A stretch of 64,000 nt of DNA, from the NCBI GenBank assembly GCA_035048485.1, contig CM068583.1, positions 67,258,306 to 67,322,305 on the forward strand, read 5' to 3'. How positions within the stretch are numbered: the first letter of the stretch is position 1; every line of letters starts with the position of its first letter. This document shows, in pieces, positions 7,935 to 21,400 of the stretch. The position numbers and the translations under genes were made by a program. The notes beneath the pieces were generated by a model. It ran no database searches. It had not been told where the DNA came from and saw only the letters and a list, made by a program, of their open reading frames with translations. This DNA is from Pteria penguin (taxonomy: Eukaryota > Mollusca > Bivalvia > Pterioida > Pteriidae).

Positions 7935-10245
7935 GGAAGATTAGTTCAGTTGGAGGAACATTTGCATGGTGGGTGGAAAGTTCTGCCATATATATTGGAG
8001 ATTAGTTCAGTTGGGGGAACATTTGCATGGTGGGTGGAAGGTTCTGTCATATATAATGGAGATTAGTTCAGTTGGAGGAACATTTGCATGGTGTGTGGAA
8101 GGTTCTGTCATATATATTGGAGATTAGTTCAGTTGGGGGGAACATTTGCATGGTGGGTGGAAAGTTCTGTCATATATAGTGGAGATTAGTTCAGTTGGGG
8201 AGAACATTTGCATGGTGGGTGGAAGGTTCTGTCATATATATTCTGGAGATTAGTTCAGTGGGGGGGGGGGACATTTGCATTGTGGGTAGAAGGTTCTGTC
8301 ATATATACTGGAGATTAGTTCAGCTGGGGGAACATTTGCATGGTGGGTGGAAGGTTCTGTCATATATATTGGAGATTAGTTCAGTTGGAGGAACATTTGC
8401 ATAATGGGTGGAAGATTCTGTCATATATATTGGAGATTAGTTCAGTTGGGGGGAACATTTGCATGGTGGGTGGAAGGTTCTGTCATATATATTGGAGATT
8501 AGTTCAGTTGGAGGAACATTTGCATAATGGGTGGAAGATTCTGTCATATATATTGGAGATTAGTTCAGTTGGGGGAACATTTGCATGGTGGGTGGAAGGT
8601 TCTGTCATATATATTTTGGAGATTAGTTCAGTTGGGGGGAACATTTGCATGGTGGGTAGAAGGTTCTGTCGTATATATTGGAGATTAGTTCAGTTGGGGG
8701 GACCATTTGCAGGGTGGGTGGAAGGTTCTGTCATATATACTGGAGATCAGTTCAGTTGGGGGAACATTTGCATGGTGGGTGGAAAGTTCTGCCATATATA
8801 TTGGAGATTAGTTCAGTTGGGGGGAACATTTGCATGGTGGGTGGAAGGTTCAGTTGGGGGAACATTTGCATGGTGGGTGGAAGGTTCTGTCATATATATT
8901 GGAGATTAGTTCAGTTGGGGGGAACATTTGCATGGTGGGTGGAAGGTTGTCATATATACTGGAGATTAGTTCAGTTGGGGGAACATTTGCATGGTGGGTG
9001 GAAGGTTCTGTCATATATATTGGGGTGGAAGGTTCTGTCATATATATTGGAGATTAGTTCAGTTGGGGGAACATTTGCATGGTGGGTGGAAGGTTCTGTC
9101 ATATATATTGGAGATTAGTTCAGTTGGGGGAACATTTGCATGGTGGGTGGAAGGTTCTGTCATATATATTGGAGATTAGTTCAGTTGGGGGGAACATTTG
9201 CATGGTGGGTGGAAGGTTCTGTCATATATACTGGAGATTAGTTCAGTTGGGGGGAACATTTGCATGGTGGGTGGAAGGTTCTGTCATATATAGTGGAGAT
9301 TATTTCAGTTAGGGAGAACATTTGCATGGTGGGTGGAAGGTTCTGTCATATATATTGGAGATTAGTTCAGTTGGAGGAACATTTGCATAATGGGTGGAAG
9401 ATTCTGTCATATATATTGGAGATTAGTTCAGTTGGGGGAACATTTGCATGGTGGGTGGAAGGTTCTGTCATATATATTTTGGAGATTAGTTCAGTTGGGG
9501 GGAACATTTGCATGGTGGGTAGAAGGTTCTGTCGTATATATTGGAGATTAGTTCAGTTGGGGGGACCATTTGCAGGGTGGGTGGAAGGTTCTGTCATATA
9601 TACTGGAGATTAGTTCAGTTGGGGGAACATTTGCATGGTGGGTGGAAAGTTCTGCCATATATATTGGAGATTAGTTCAGTTGGGGGGAACATTTGCATGG
9701 TGGGTGGAAGGTTCAGTTGGGGGAACATTTGCATGGTGGGTGGAAGGTTCTGTCATATATATTGGAGATTAGTTCAGTTGGGGGGAACATTTGCATGGTG
9801 GGTGGAAGGTTGTCATATATACTGGAGATTAGTTCAGTTGGGGGAACATTTGCATGGTGGGTGGAAGGTTCTGTCATATATATTGGGGTGGAAGGTTCTG
9901 TCATATATATTGGAGATTAGTTCAGTTGGGGGAACATTTGCATGGTGGGTGGAAGGTTCTGTCATATATATTGGAGATTAGTTCAGTTGGGGGAACATTT
10001 GCATGGTGGGTGGAAGGTTCTGTCATATATATTGGAGATTAGTTCAGTTGGGGGGAACATTTGCATGGTGGGTGGAAGGTTCTGTCATATATACTGGAGA
10101 TTAGTTCAGTTGGGGGGAACATTTGCATGGTGGGTGGAAGGTTCTGTCATATATAGTGGAGATTATTTCAATTAGGGAGAACATTTGCATGGTGGGTGGA
10201 AGGTTCTGTCATATATATTGGAGATTTGTTCAGTTGGGGGGAACA
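7935..10245 (+). repeat. ~62-bp minisatellite with 863-bp higher-order duplication
   Basis: About 37 tandem copies of a ~61-63-bp unit containing GGAGATTAGTTCAGTTGGGG, AACATTTGCATGGTGGGTGG and AAGGTTCTGTCATATATA. Variant units (one with CATAATGGG, one shortened, one with a partial GGGTGGAAGG duplication) recur in the same order 863 bp apart, so about 8460-9322 is repeated as 9323-10185 with only a few differences. Open frames across the array arise because the unit lacks stops; they are not genes. Confidence 0.95.
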
Positions 10246-11035
10246 TATCTTTCAGATGTCACAGTAAAACTCTTGATTTATAGATGATGGCATATTGAAT
10301 ATCTCTCACTGTTTCCAGTGTGTATGTTGCTTACATGTATAAGATCTAACTTAAGGAACACTGTATCAGGCTGATGCAGTCACCAAGTGCAATAATCTTG
10401 TTGGTGACATAACAAGAATCAGCAAATGTTTTGTCATACCTTGAGCCAATTAATTACAGAGTATGTCAATGAAATACAGCTGTGAATGATCTATATGTGT
10501 TACATATCATGATACTAGGATTATACATCATGTGACATGTGTATAACATTCTTATGAAGGTCTACTAATTAATTTAAAAATGGCCTTTGTTAGAGATATT
10601 TCCCATAAAACTTATTAAACAATTTTTGTTTTAAAAAGAAACACAAAATTATATATCCACCCATCATATTGAATGACTGTGCTATATCCCTTGTAGCATA
10701 TGACGGAGTTCTATATATATAATTAAATCAACCAAACCTCTCCACATAGATGTTATGAAACTAAAACCTTCTGGACTTATTCTTCGATCATTTAATTGTT
10801 CATGCATATGTAAGCAGTGTTAATAAAAATTGAGACTTCTGATAACCACTATACTATGTTGAACCATCATTTCGCATAAAAAAGAGGTAGTAACATGTAT
10901 ACAAGAGGGCTGTAGGAAACATTTCAAAAGGAGGATGCATGAATTTTGTTTTGTTTTGCAATATGAGAAAAAAAAATTTGGTCCATTATCGGCCGAAAAA
11001 GTAGGGGCCTTCCCTTCCCTTTGGTTCCTACAGGC
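10246..11035. other. No gene seen; AT-rich unique sequence
   Basis: I see no convincing coding region, splice-flanked exon or repeat here. Confidence 0.6.
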
Positions 11036-11305
11036 CTGTTATACCGAGTATGCCGTGCAAGTGGCCATGCGCTCGGAATCTCCAAGTACACGTACCATAC
11101 AAATTGCCATGCCCTTGGAATCACCAAGTACGCCATGCACTCGGGATCATAGAGTACACCATGCATGTGGCCATGCACTAGGAATCTCCGAGTAATGGTA
11201 TGCAAGTGGCCATGTACTTGGGATCACAGAGTACACCATGCAAGTGGCCATGCACCAGGAATCTCCGAGTATAGTACGTCATGCAAGTGGCCATCCGCTC
11301 AGAAT
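11036..11305 (+). repeat. Degenerate ~39-bp tandem repeat
   Basis: About seven imperfect units built on CATGCAAGTGGCCATGCAC followed by a GGAATCTCCGAGTA-like piece. Both strands give short open frames only because of the repeat. Confidence 0.75.
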
Positions 11306-12924
11306 CCTACTGCCTCTCAGTGAACATTATAGAACAAATTATTCCGAGATAGAAAACAGTGCAACCACTAAAATATCAGCAGGAATCTTTACAGAGAAAG
11401 GCACTGTCAATGAACATTGAAAAAAATATAATAATAGTTCTACCGCATTAGGATCCATCGTCGATATCTAAATATAGCACATGTAGTTTTAAGGGGATTT
11501 CCGAGAGAGTGGGTGTTCGAATATTTTCTTGCCATTTTAAAACATACAAGTAAAAACAACTAGATCTAAGTAACTGGGCATTTAGATATTAATTCCTGTT
11601 TAAACTGTAATAATTGTAAACTATCTATCAGATTTAACAATTGTCAAAAAGGTCTTCGAATAAATTGTTTAACGAACTTCTCCCGGTTAAATGTAACCGT
11701 TACCAGTTTGGCGATTTAACATGTACTCATTGAATCTGCCCCCTATAAATGTTTTCTTGAGCGCATCGTTGTTTCGCTCATAGTTTAGTTCGTACTTTTT
11801 TGACTTTATAACGTAATGTTTTTAACTCCAAAGCATACTTGAATGACTTCATAACATATTACGTTGACTCCATAACGTGCTTTTGTGACTTCATAAAATC
11901 ATTTTTTTGACTTCATAACGCACTTTGATGACTTCAGATTCAGTTTTATTATAGTGTCACATGCCATATTATGTGTATACATATTCACATAATTGACGCC
12001 CTGTCTGAAAAGGCATACCAGGCACTTAGAGATAAAATAAAACCAGCTACTAGTATATTCTGAAGTATCATTTCAAAAAAGTCATAAAAATTTCTTTATA
12101 CCATACCAGTTTGACTCCATGACATACTGTACTGGCTTTATAATGTACTTATTTGACTTCATAACGTAAGTTATTTCAACTTCATAATATATTTGCTTGA
12201 CTTCATATCATAGCTACTTAACAGCATATCGTTTTGATGTAATGTTACTGTGAAAAGATCGCAAATACTCATTCCGGTAATGTTTTGTATTTTAGTCGCC
12301 TACCAAATCTATTGTTCTAAACTTAGGCAGATTTTCTGCCCAACTGGAGAATAAAAGAATGGTGTGTATAGAAACACGAGTCAAAATGGTGAATCAGTAA
12401 TCATTATCTTGAGTAATACGTGAAATCGTGAGATGTCTTTACAGATAAACCATTGTCGTAACTGGCAATAATTCAAAATATATAATAATACTGGTATTCT
12501 TCACGATAAAACCGATTTTTATTTACTGTAGAGGATTTCTATACTATATAAGATTCGTCATATTGATATTTACATTACTGCGTGTGCAACATGACGTCAC
12601 ACGACGTGGATTGTTTTAACATCGAAAGAGGTAAACAAGGACGTCTTTTTGAAAATGAAACTCGAAATATTTATTTCTAACAAATTAGGCAATGTAATAT
12701 ATGGCTCAAATTTTATTTTATACTAGTGTATTTGACATATTTCATATTGATCAATAACCCAGAGGATACCAAATGTTTGCAACAAGTATTGCAGCACTTG
12801 AGAAGTGGGAGGAAGAGTGACAATATGTTTTTTTTTCGCATCCAGAGCAATGCTTTGTCATACAGGTGTTCTCAAAGCGAAGGAGAATCAAACTACACAA
12901 CCAGTAACTAGAATTAGTGGACTC
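11306..12924. other. No gene seen; irregular TGACTTCATAACG repeats at about 11790-12230
   Basis: The motif TGACTTCATAAC and variants (TTTGACTTTATAACG, GACTCCATAACGTGC) recurs around a dozen times at uneven spacing. It resembles a decayed short tandem array. The rest is AT-rich and featureless. Confidence 0.6.
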
Positions 12925-13037
12925 AAGCAAGTTAATACCTGGACATTACGGTCAGCACAAAAATTGAAGTGGAATAAACATATCGATGTCATCACAGCAA
13001 AAGCTAACAGGACTTTCGGCTACTTCAAGCAAAATCT

Positions 13038-13094
<57 letters not shown>

Positions 13095-13710
13095 TAGATC
13101 ATCGGCATGTACCAGAGCCTATGAAGCCATTGTATGTCCAAAGCTGGTGTATGATGCCTCTATATAACACCCTCATATTCGCTGCACGAAATGATTGGGG
13201 CAGGAAAGCAGGCAGCATTACCAACATGATCAACTCAGTGGAATGGGAACCATTACAGATCAGAAGAGTAAAGATTCCCATCTGTTGCTATTCAAAATCC
13301 AGCACGACTTATAGTGGCCATTCCAGTAGAGCAATACCTCATCCAATCAGACATGAAGACAAGGTGTCAGCATACATTCCGTATTCATGAATTCCATGAA
13401 CAAAGAATGGGTAGGTAACAGTTTTTCTTCTTTCCACGCACTATCAGGGATTGGAACAAACTACCATCAGCAATAATATCAGTCTGTTCTTGGGGGACTA
13501 TTTATGTTGTGAAATTTTGATTTCTGTCCACTGTCCTGGCACTGTTGTCCAGAGGGAAATGCCAAAAAAAAAAAAAAAAAAAAAAAACCAGAGAGAGAGA
13601 GAGAGAGAGAGAGAGAAATTACCAGAGAGAGCCTTACGTTCCGCGTATGACAGCTATGAATTAACATATGAAGAGCTCTTAGAAAAAGCCAAAATGCCAA
13701 CTTAAAAAAT
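12925..13710 (+). mobile_element. Decayed LINE (non-LTR retrotransposon) 3' end of pol
   Basis: Conceptual translation gives LKWNKHIDVITAKANRTFGY, then after a (GA)n tract RAYEAIVCPKLVYDAS. In another frame near 13425-13480 it gives FFFFPRTIRDWNKLPSAI. These match the conserved C-terminal block after the RT of Jockey/CR1/RTE-like LINEs (WxxHI...KAN..LGF...AY..LVRP.LEYAS ... FPRTIRDWN.LP). Frames are interrupted by stops, by GA expansions at about 13039-13089 and 13588-13616, and by a poly-A run at about 13563-13586. It is a dead fragment. Confidence 0.8.
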
Positions 13711-14458
13711 CAGAAGACTAAAAAATATGGCCATGAAAACGTTTAAGATCTCCCCCGGGCACCTGATTTCACTCCATCACAGGGGTTCACATATGCTCTT
13801 CAAGTAGACATATTTTGTTATTTTCCATTTGTTTTTCATTTTCACTGATTTTGTATGTCCTATGGTTTCATGATTTTTGGACTTGTGGTTTGGATTTATC
13901 CATCATCTTTACACTTCAACATTCTGCCCCCCCCCCCCCCCCCTGCTTATTGAACCTTGTTTAAATTAAAGAAAATTAGTAAAATTTTAGATATTCCAAT
14001 ATTTTAGAGATCCTAGCAGCGCGGACTACAACATACAACAAGAACTCTTTCGGGTATGCAGCGAGAGTTCTTTGGAATAGTTTTCCTGAATAATTTTAAA
14101 TCTCTCCTAAACCAGTGGGATGGGGATCAGTGTAAATGCAGTATGTGTATGCTTAACATCAGGTCTTGGTGCTTAACATCATGCTTAACATCAGGTCTTG
14201 TTTGACCAATCAGCGAGACGTGTTATTACTTACTCATTTCAGGGACGTATATAACATGTGTTATATACGTCCCTTCTCATTTGATATTCAGGTTTTCCTG
14301 CTGTTGTATACCCCGGCGAAAGTAGTTCACCGCGTTCATTTGCTTTTTGACTGTTTGCTTATTTTTCGATTTTAAGTTTGCTATTTCCTTTAAATCTGTC
14401 GCTATTTTAAAATCTTACACAACTGAAGTGTCTTGTGTCCTACTAGTTTTGAAACAAT
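13711..14458. other. No gene seen; poly-C tract at 13927-13943
   Basis: Apart from a 17-base C run and AT-rich sequence, nothing is recognisable. Confidence 0.55.
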
Positions 14459-14835
14459 CTGATTAAAACCATATCTTTATTCCGTTTTTGTATTTGTCCC
14501 ATTGCGGATAAAGATCTGGCGAAACTCCGTAAGGGGTCATGTTCTGGTGAACTCTGATTTCCAGCCAATCAGTGGATCGGCTACAAATTCCTAGGAATGA
14601 AATTAACATCCACAGCGTGCGTGACCCACAAGGTAGTTTTTGAACAGTGTTTGTTACACATTGCGTCACTATCACGTGCCTAGCCGAGTCATTGATTGGC
14701 TATGGTAAACAACGGTTTCAGTGACTGAAACGTCATCAGAGTTTACCAGAACATGACCCCTTACGGAGTTTCGTCAGATCTTTATCCGCAATGGGACAAA
14801 TACAGAAACGGAATAAAGATATGGTTTTAATCTGA
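14459..14835. mobile_element. MITE with ~90-bp terminal inverted repeats
   Basis: The left arm (about 14459-14551, starting GATTAAAACCATATCTTTAT) and right arm (about 14745-14835) are near-perfect reverse complements sharing the GGATAAAGATCTG and CCGTAAGGGGTCATG blocks, around a ~190-bp centre. Related copies lie at 33225-33530 and 36667-36768, with a relic near 63184. It has no coding capacity. Confidence 0.85.
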
Positions 14836-15439
14836 TTGGCTTTGAATGTCACTTATTATTCGTTTTAAGTTTGCTGTTAGAATGTGGTCCACAGTGAGAT
14901 CGTAATATTATTACTGGAGATATACCATTTGTCCGTATGCATTCCCCTGCCCATCAATGCATATAAGCCGTCTTCCTGGCTGTCCGCTGGATTCGTTGAT
15001 GCGTATCGCGGGTGTTGTTTTTATTTCGCTCTATTACTAAATGTTTTACTTCTTTTGATGTTGGTATTATTTCATTTCAGTGTGATGTTGGCACTTTTTT
15101 CTGTTCTGGGGGTACTTTTACAGTTTAATGATAGTTTCGCTTTTTGCCGGAATGATGGTGAACCGGTCTTTGCATATATATGAGCGTACACTGACTGACT
15201 GCATGTTGGTGAGTGAGTTCTCTAGTAATGCAAGGTCATCAACACAAGCTGGAGATGTCATGTACATCGAAGTAACGACACTGAATGCACAAGGATTCAA
15301 ATCAAACAAAAGATGCTTGATGGATATAAATTACGAAACGTCTGAAAGTGAACAACATATGGGGCGAAATCATCACGTTTTAAAGAGTAAGAGCAACACT
15401 GATTCATCAAAGAGAAAGTACAGTAGAATAATCGAAAGT

Positions 15440-15484
15440 ATGGATGTCATTTTAAATGAAATTGTTGACTCAGGAGATTTAAAG
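15440..15484 (+). CDS. FIS1: FIS1 exon 1 (coding part)
   Basis: Fifteen codons from ATG to AAG, then donor GTTACA. The sequence MDVILNEIVDSGDLK aligns with the conserved FIS1 start. The donor is weak but gives the correct phase 0. Confidence 0.85.
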
Positions 15485-18400
15485 GTTACATTATTATTAT
15501 AATTTTTTTTATAATTTTTTATGATGCATTTATTGACTAAATATACACGATTATGATGTATAGTATATTGAATGTGTATAAAGGGCTAAATGCTCCGGGT
15601 CTTGAGACAACCCCTTAAAAGGGACATAGTCCGAGACTGGAAAATTTTAGCATGAAAAGGATAAATTAAGACAATATCTTACTTTTCTTGTATTACATAA
15701 ATTACAAACTTTGTGTTAATTGCAAAATTTAAAACTAAAATCCCTCAATGCTTTTGTAGAATAAAGGTAATTGAGTTGAATTAAATTTGGCTGGTATCAA
15801 TTCCCCAAATAGAGTGTTCCCATACAACCCTGTTTTCCTCAAATTAGCTAGAGTTATCTCCCTCATTGGAGTACAACTCTCGGACTTTATCCATCAATGC
15901 TCATATAAAACTGCTTGATTTAACTTAATTTTATGAAATAACTGCACTGTATATCTAAATGTTTTACAGAAAATTTTCAACTGATTGATTATATTTACTG
16001 ATTAATTAAGACTGAAGTCCCGAAATCTACCCTGATAAATAGTTAATTTCTCAGAAATTTAATGAAGTTTACATGGTAGAGACGGAAATAGTCCGAGAGT
16101 TGTACTCCAACATGGCCACTAATGCTAGAAGTGTGACATCACATGGGCAAACTCTATAAGGCGATGCTCCGCCCATAATCATGCGCGTGCGCGGATATTC
16201 ACTGTAGAAAACAACAAAAATGGTTCACATGGAGGAATACGAGCACCAGAAAAGCAAAAGTGTGGTAGAAAATAACTATACACAAACTCAGAGGCCAAAA
16301 AAAAGAAAAGTGGGACAAATGTTAGAATAGGGTAATGCTTTAGTTTCATTGTCACGTGATGTCCTCTGACCAACCTCATCAATATTCAAGGAGTTGGCTT
16401 GATTATGTTACAAATTTAAAATGGGCATATCTTGTTAACGACATTGACTTTGGTAACGATACGTTTTACATATCTTAGGTAATATATTAGCAATTGATTG
16501 CCGTTTAAGAAATCCGTTTACATTTTTTAATACTTTTCCAGACTTCAATCGGACCATGCTCCTTTAATAGCCTTATCCAATATATAGACTGTAAGAAAGA
16601 GAATGGCACTAACAAATATTATCAGTGGTTCTTTTCAAAGTCTCATAACTTTGTTATATGTTGGTCAAATTTAATGACTACTCCCAATCAAGATCCAGAA
16701 CGTTTATCTTTCACGTTGTATACATCGCTTTACTGTCAGCAATAAATACCATACATTAAAATCTCTCTGAAATCGTGCAGAAAACAGGAAATCCAGGTCG
16801 TCATCATTTTGTCTACACCAAAGATCAATCAAATTTTACACTGAAAAAAAAGACTTCCACCATTTCAGTGACCATTGTGCACCTTTTCGTGATTATGACC
16901 ATGTTTGAAGCAGGTAATAGGAGTTCTGATGCCTTTTGGTATACAAAGGTGACATTGATTTTGGAACTCCTATAACCTGCTGCAAATAATATGGTCATAA
17001 TCATGAGAGGGTGCACAATGGTCACTGAAATGGTGGAAGTCTTTTTTTCGCAAAAAATTTAGTTTGATCTTTGGTGTAGACAAAACGACAGCGACCTGGA
17101 TTTCATGTTTTCTGGACGATTTTGGTGAGTTAAATATATGGTATTTTTAGCTGACAGTAAAGCGATATATATAAAGTGAAAGATCAATGTTCTGGCTCTT
17201 GATTGAGAGTAGTGTCATCATATTTGACAAATAATGAAGTCGTGAGAGTTTGAAAAGAACCATTGATAATTGTAGTTAGTTCCCTTCTCCCTCTTACACT
17301 CTATATATGGTGTTAGGGGTTGTCTCAAGACCCTGTATGTAAATGCATACAGTAAAATAAAATCTAATGTCTTTTCATACTGTATTGGTGATTACTCGGA
17401 TTACTGCATCTCACCTATTAGTCTGAAATGTCTGACCCAAGCATAAGACTTTGGTCTGAATTCCTCCTATACGGAGAGTTGATGTGAAATGATAGAAAAT
17501 GAAATTTTTCTTTGTAGGATATTACTTACAATTCTCTTTGCCATTTGCTTGTTTATACAATGCTTCCTCGTCCAAGATTTTCTTCATCAAAAGTTGGAAT
17601 TTTCAGTGCTACCAGCCGGTATTGGGATATACAAGCTTCTGGTGACAAATAAACTTTTGCACAGCGAACTTGCAACCCATAATCCAATAAATGAACATTT
17701 AACTTGCTCGAGCGTGGTGGTATCTTTTCCAAATAAGATATTTAACCTCTGCTAGCTGCTGTTTTATCTGAAAACATGACAAGATTCTCCACTTCGCCAT
17801 TTGTGTATACAGTATGATGTCAGATCTCGTAGAACGCAACTTTGCATCCGCCATGAATGGCAAAGAAGCCGACTTGAGGTTTCCTGATGCTTGTATTATA
17901 CAAAAATTCTGAAGTGTCAAGAATGCAAAGTTGCATTCTGTGAGATCTGACACAAATGGGGTGTAGATATAATATTAGTATGATGTAATGATATTTAACC
18001 TCTGGAAGACTTCTCCTACAGAACTAATTTTAAGATTTTGATGAAACTTGGTAGGTATGAAGTATTTAAGGTCCCCTTTAAGTATTTCTATTTTTCAACC
18101 TGACATATCAAGGGATGGATCCAGGGCGGGGCAGCATAGGCCCAAGAGGGTACCCTACTTTGACAAACTTCTTCAAACTGGCCTCATAGATCATCAAACT
18201 GAATGCATCAGAGTAATCTGAAAGGGTGCCTTAAGAATTGTTGTTGTTTTTGGTTCCATTCTGAAATAAAAATTTTTACACTTTCTTGGACAATAAGCTT
18301 TGATTGATTCAATGGACTTTACGTCAGAACTAATCAGAAGATTTTTATGAAAGTTAGTATTCAAGGTCTTCTTCAAAAATGCTTGGTTTTTATGCCACCG

Positions 18401-21400
18401 GATCAACAGATCAGGGGCAAATTAATTTTGTCCTGTCTGTCTGTTTATCTGTTGTCAACTTTAACCGTGGCTATAACTTTTAAAATGTGCTGGATAGAGT
18501 CATATTTGACATGCGTATTCAACTAATGATGCCCTTTTAAATGACACCAAGGTCGATGACCTTTTGACCCAGACAATGATCTTCACTCTAAAAATAACTT
18601 TTTGGACTTGGGACTATAACTTTTGAAACGTGAGGGATAGAGACTTCATATTTGGCATGCGTACTCAACTAATGAAGCTCTTTCAAATGACACCAAGGTT
18701 GATGACCTTTTGACCTTGACAATGACCTTCACACTAAAAATAACTTTTTGGACTTTGGTGCCACAGGGAGTTTTAGTGTTTCACAAACGCAGCTTGTTAT
18801 TACATTAGCTAAGAACTACAGTAACCAAACGACCAATGGTAAAGAAAAATCTTAAGAATTTAAAAGCTGAGAAAATCCTGAGCTTAAGTAAATCCAAATA
18901 AAAATGAAGATAAAATTTGTTTGTTTGTTTCTTATGTTTTTTCAAACAAGAGGAGTACAGAACCCTGACCACTTTCTGTGATAGAGCCATGGAGATAAAT
19001 ATTAATTGACAATATTAACAGTATAAACAATTTTCAAATGGAGATAGTACTTTCATATTTTGCATTCAGATTCCTCAGTGTCACAGCTTTAGTTTGAAGT
19101 CATGTTTTGACCTAGTGGATGTGACCTTTGACCTACTTTTCAAAACCTTTAACCTTGGCTATATCCATTGTACTGTAAGTGATAGAGCTTTCATACTATT
19201 CATGAGAGATTTAGTATGACAATTAATCTTTTACATTTGGCATTGACGTTGCCATTTGATGTAAGTTTCATTTTCCTATAGTATTCTTTTCTAATTCAGA
19301 TTAAAAACTGCATCTAGTATCCTTAGTCTAGGGCCCCTTTCAATTTTTTTTTTGCAGCAATCATATCGGATACTTGACCGTCTTCTTCAGAAGAAATATA
19401 ATTTTTTTGTGAAAATTGGCACATCCTTTACAACACTGTTGCTTTTATAATACGATCTGTCCGGGGGTTGGTCCATGGTGTGGTAAAATAGAACATGTGA
19501 ATTACTCTATGACATATCATGTACAATAGCCTTACTTTTATGACATGATCTGTCCAGGGGTTGGTCCCTGGTGTTGTAAAACAGAACATGAGAATTTCTC
19601 TATGACATACCATTTACAATAGCGTTGCTTTTATGATTGGATCACCTCAGGGATTGGTCCCTGGTGTTGTAAAATAGAACATGTAAATTACTCTATGATA
19701 AATCATTTACAATAGCCTTACTTTTATGACATGATCTGCCCAGGGGTTGGTCCCTGGTGTTGTAAAATAGAACATGTGAATTACTCTATGACAAATCATT
19801 TACAATAGCATTACTTTTATGACATGAGCTGTCCAGGGATTGGTCCCTGGTGTTGTAAAATAGAACATGTGAATTACTCTATGACAAATCATTTACAATA
19901 GCATTACTTTTATGACATGATCTGCCCAGGGGTTGGTCCCTGGTGTTGTAAAATAGAACATGTGAATTACTCTATGACAAATCATTTACAATAGCCTTAC
20001 TTTTATGACATGATCTGTCCAGGGGTTGGTCCATGGTGTGGTTCAATAGGACATGTGAATTACTCTATGACATATTATTTACAATAGCCTTACTTTTATG
20101 ACTGGATCTGCCCAGGGGTTGATCCTTGGTGTGGTAAAATAGGACAAATGAAGTACTCTCTTTTGCAAAGAGAAATTGAGCAGATGAGTGACACTGAATG
20201 TATGAAAGTGTTTCTGAATATTGTTTTGGTTGTTTTTGGTTCAATTCTGAAATACAATTTTCTGGAGAAGGATGCTTTCATATAAGAAAATCCTGATAAT
20301 ATGTTTTTAAGTTTCTCACACACTCAAGGTGCTCAGGTGAGTAATATAGGCTTGTTTGGTTCTTGTTGGCAAAAAAGCATAAATGATACCACAAATTCTA
20401 TTGAAGTGATATTAGGTTTGACTTAAGTTGAATATAAGAGTGAAAGTTTCTACTCAAACTACCTGTATATATTAGATGAATTTACTTGTATATACAGGTA
20501 CAGGTTTGTGTGTTCTACTATGAACTCTTGGATTACGGTATGTCTTTGACTTTCATTCTGTATAAAAATCTCAATTCTGACAAAAACAAATTATATGGAA
20601 ATTTTGGATTTTTCATTGATATTTTACTGAAATCCATATATTAATTGTCAACCTCTCAATCTGTAGTTTTGTTGATCTGTCAAAATGTCAATTTTTGATA
20701 TCAAAGGGTTGATCTATCATTCATATTGATCTGTCAATGTGCCAACCTCTCAATCTGTCATTTTGGACCTGTCAAAGTAGAGAAATGTCATTGTGTTGAC
20801 AAGTCTAAGTGTAGTTCTGTCAATGCATCCATTGGTCAACATGTCCATCTGTCAATGTATCAATCTGTTCATCAGTTGAATCACCTTAGAAGCAGTGTAA
20901 GCTGTTCAGATGTATACAGATAACATTTATCCACTGATTATATGAGTATATTCTGCATACTCCAGTTGAATAGTTAATATATTCTGCATACTCCAGTGGA
21001 GTAGTAAATATTTTCTGCATACTCCAGTTGAATAGTTAACATATTCTGCATACTCCAGTTGAATAGTTAACATATTCTGCATACTCCAGAGGAGTAGTTA
21101 ATATATTCTGCATACTCCAGTTGAATAGTTAACATATTCTGCATACTCCAGTGGAGTAGTTAATATATTCTGCATACTCCAGTTGAATAGTTAATATATT
21201 CTGCATACTCCAGTTAAGTAGTTAATATATTCTGCATACTCCAGTGGAGTAGTTAATATATTCTGCATACTCCAGTGGAGTAGTTAACATATTCTGCATA
21301 CTCCAGTTGAGTAGTTAATATATTCTGCATACTCAGTTGAGTAGTTAATTTTTCTCAATAATCAGAAATCGGCTATTTGTTTGCACTATTTTACATTACA

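Noticed and set aside
7935..10245. Many overlapping open frames with repeats such as GWKVLSYILEISSVGG
   Set aside because: They are produced by a stop-free minisatellite read in several frames; unit length varies (61-63), so no frame persists.
14880..15300. Hydrophobic 99-residue frame as a membrane protein gene
   Set aside because: AT-rich T runs give hydrophobic codons by chance; no homology. The sequence lies just upstream of FIS1 and is likely promoter or 5' UTR.
16775..17025. Overlapping 66-residue frames on both strands
   Set aside because: They are the two arms of the foldback element read in opposite directions.
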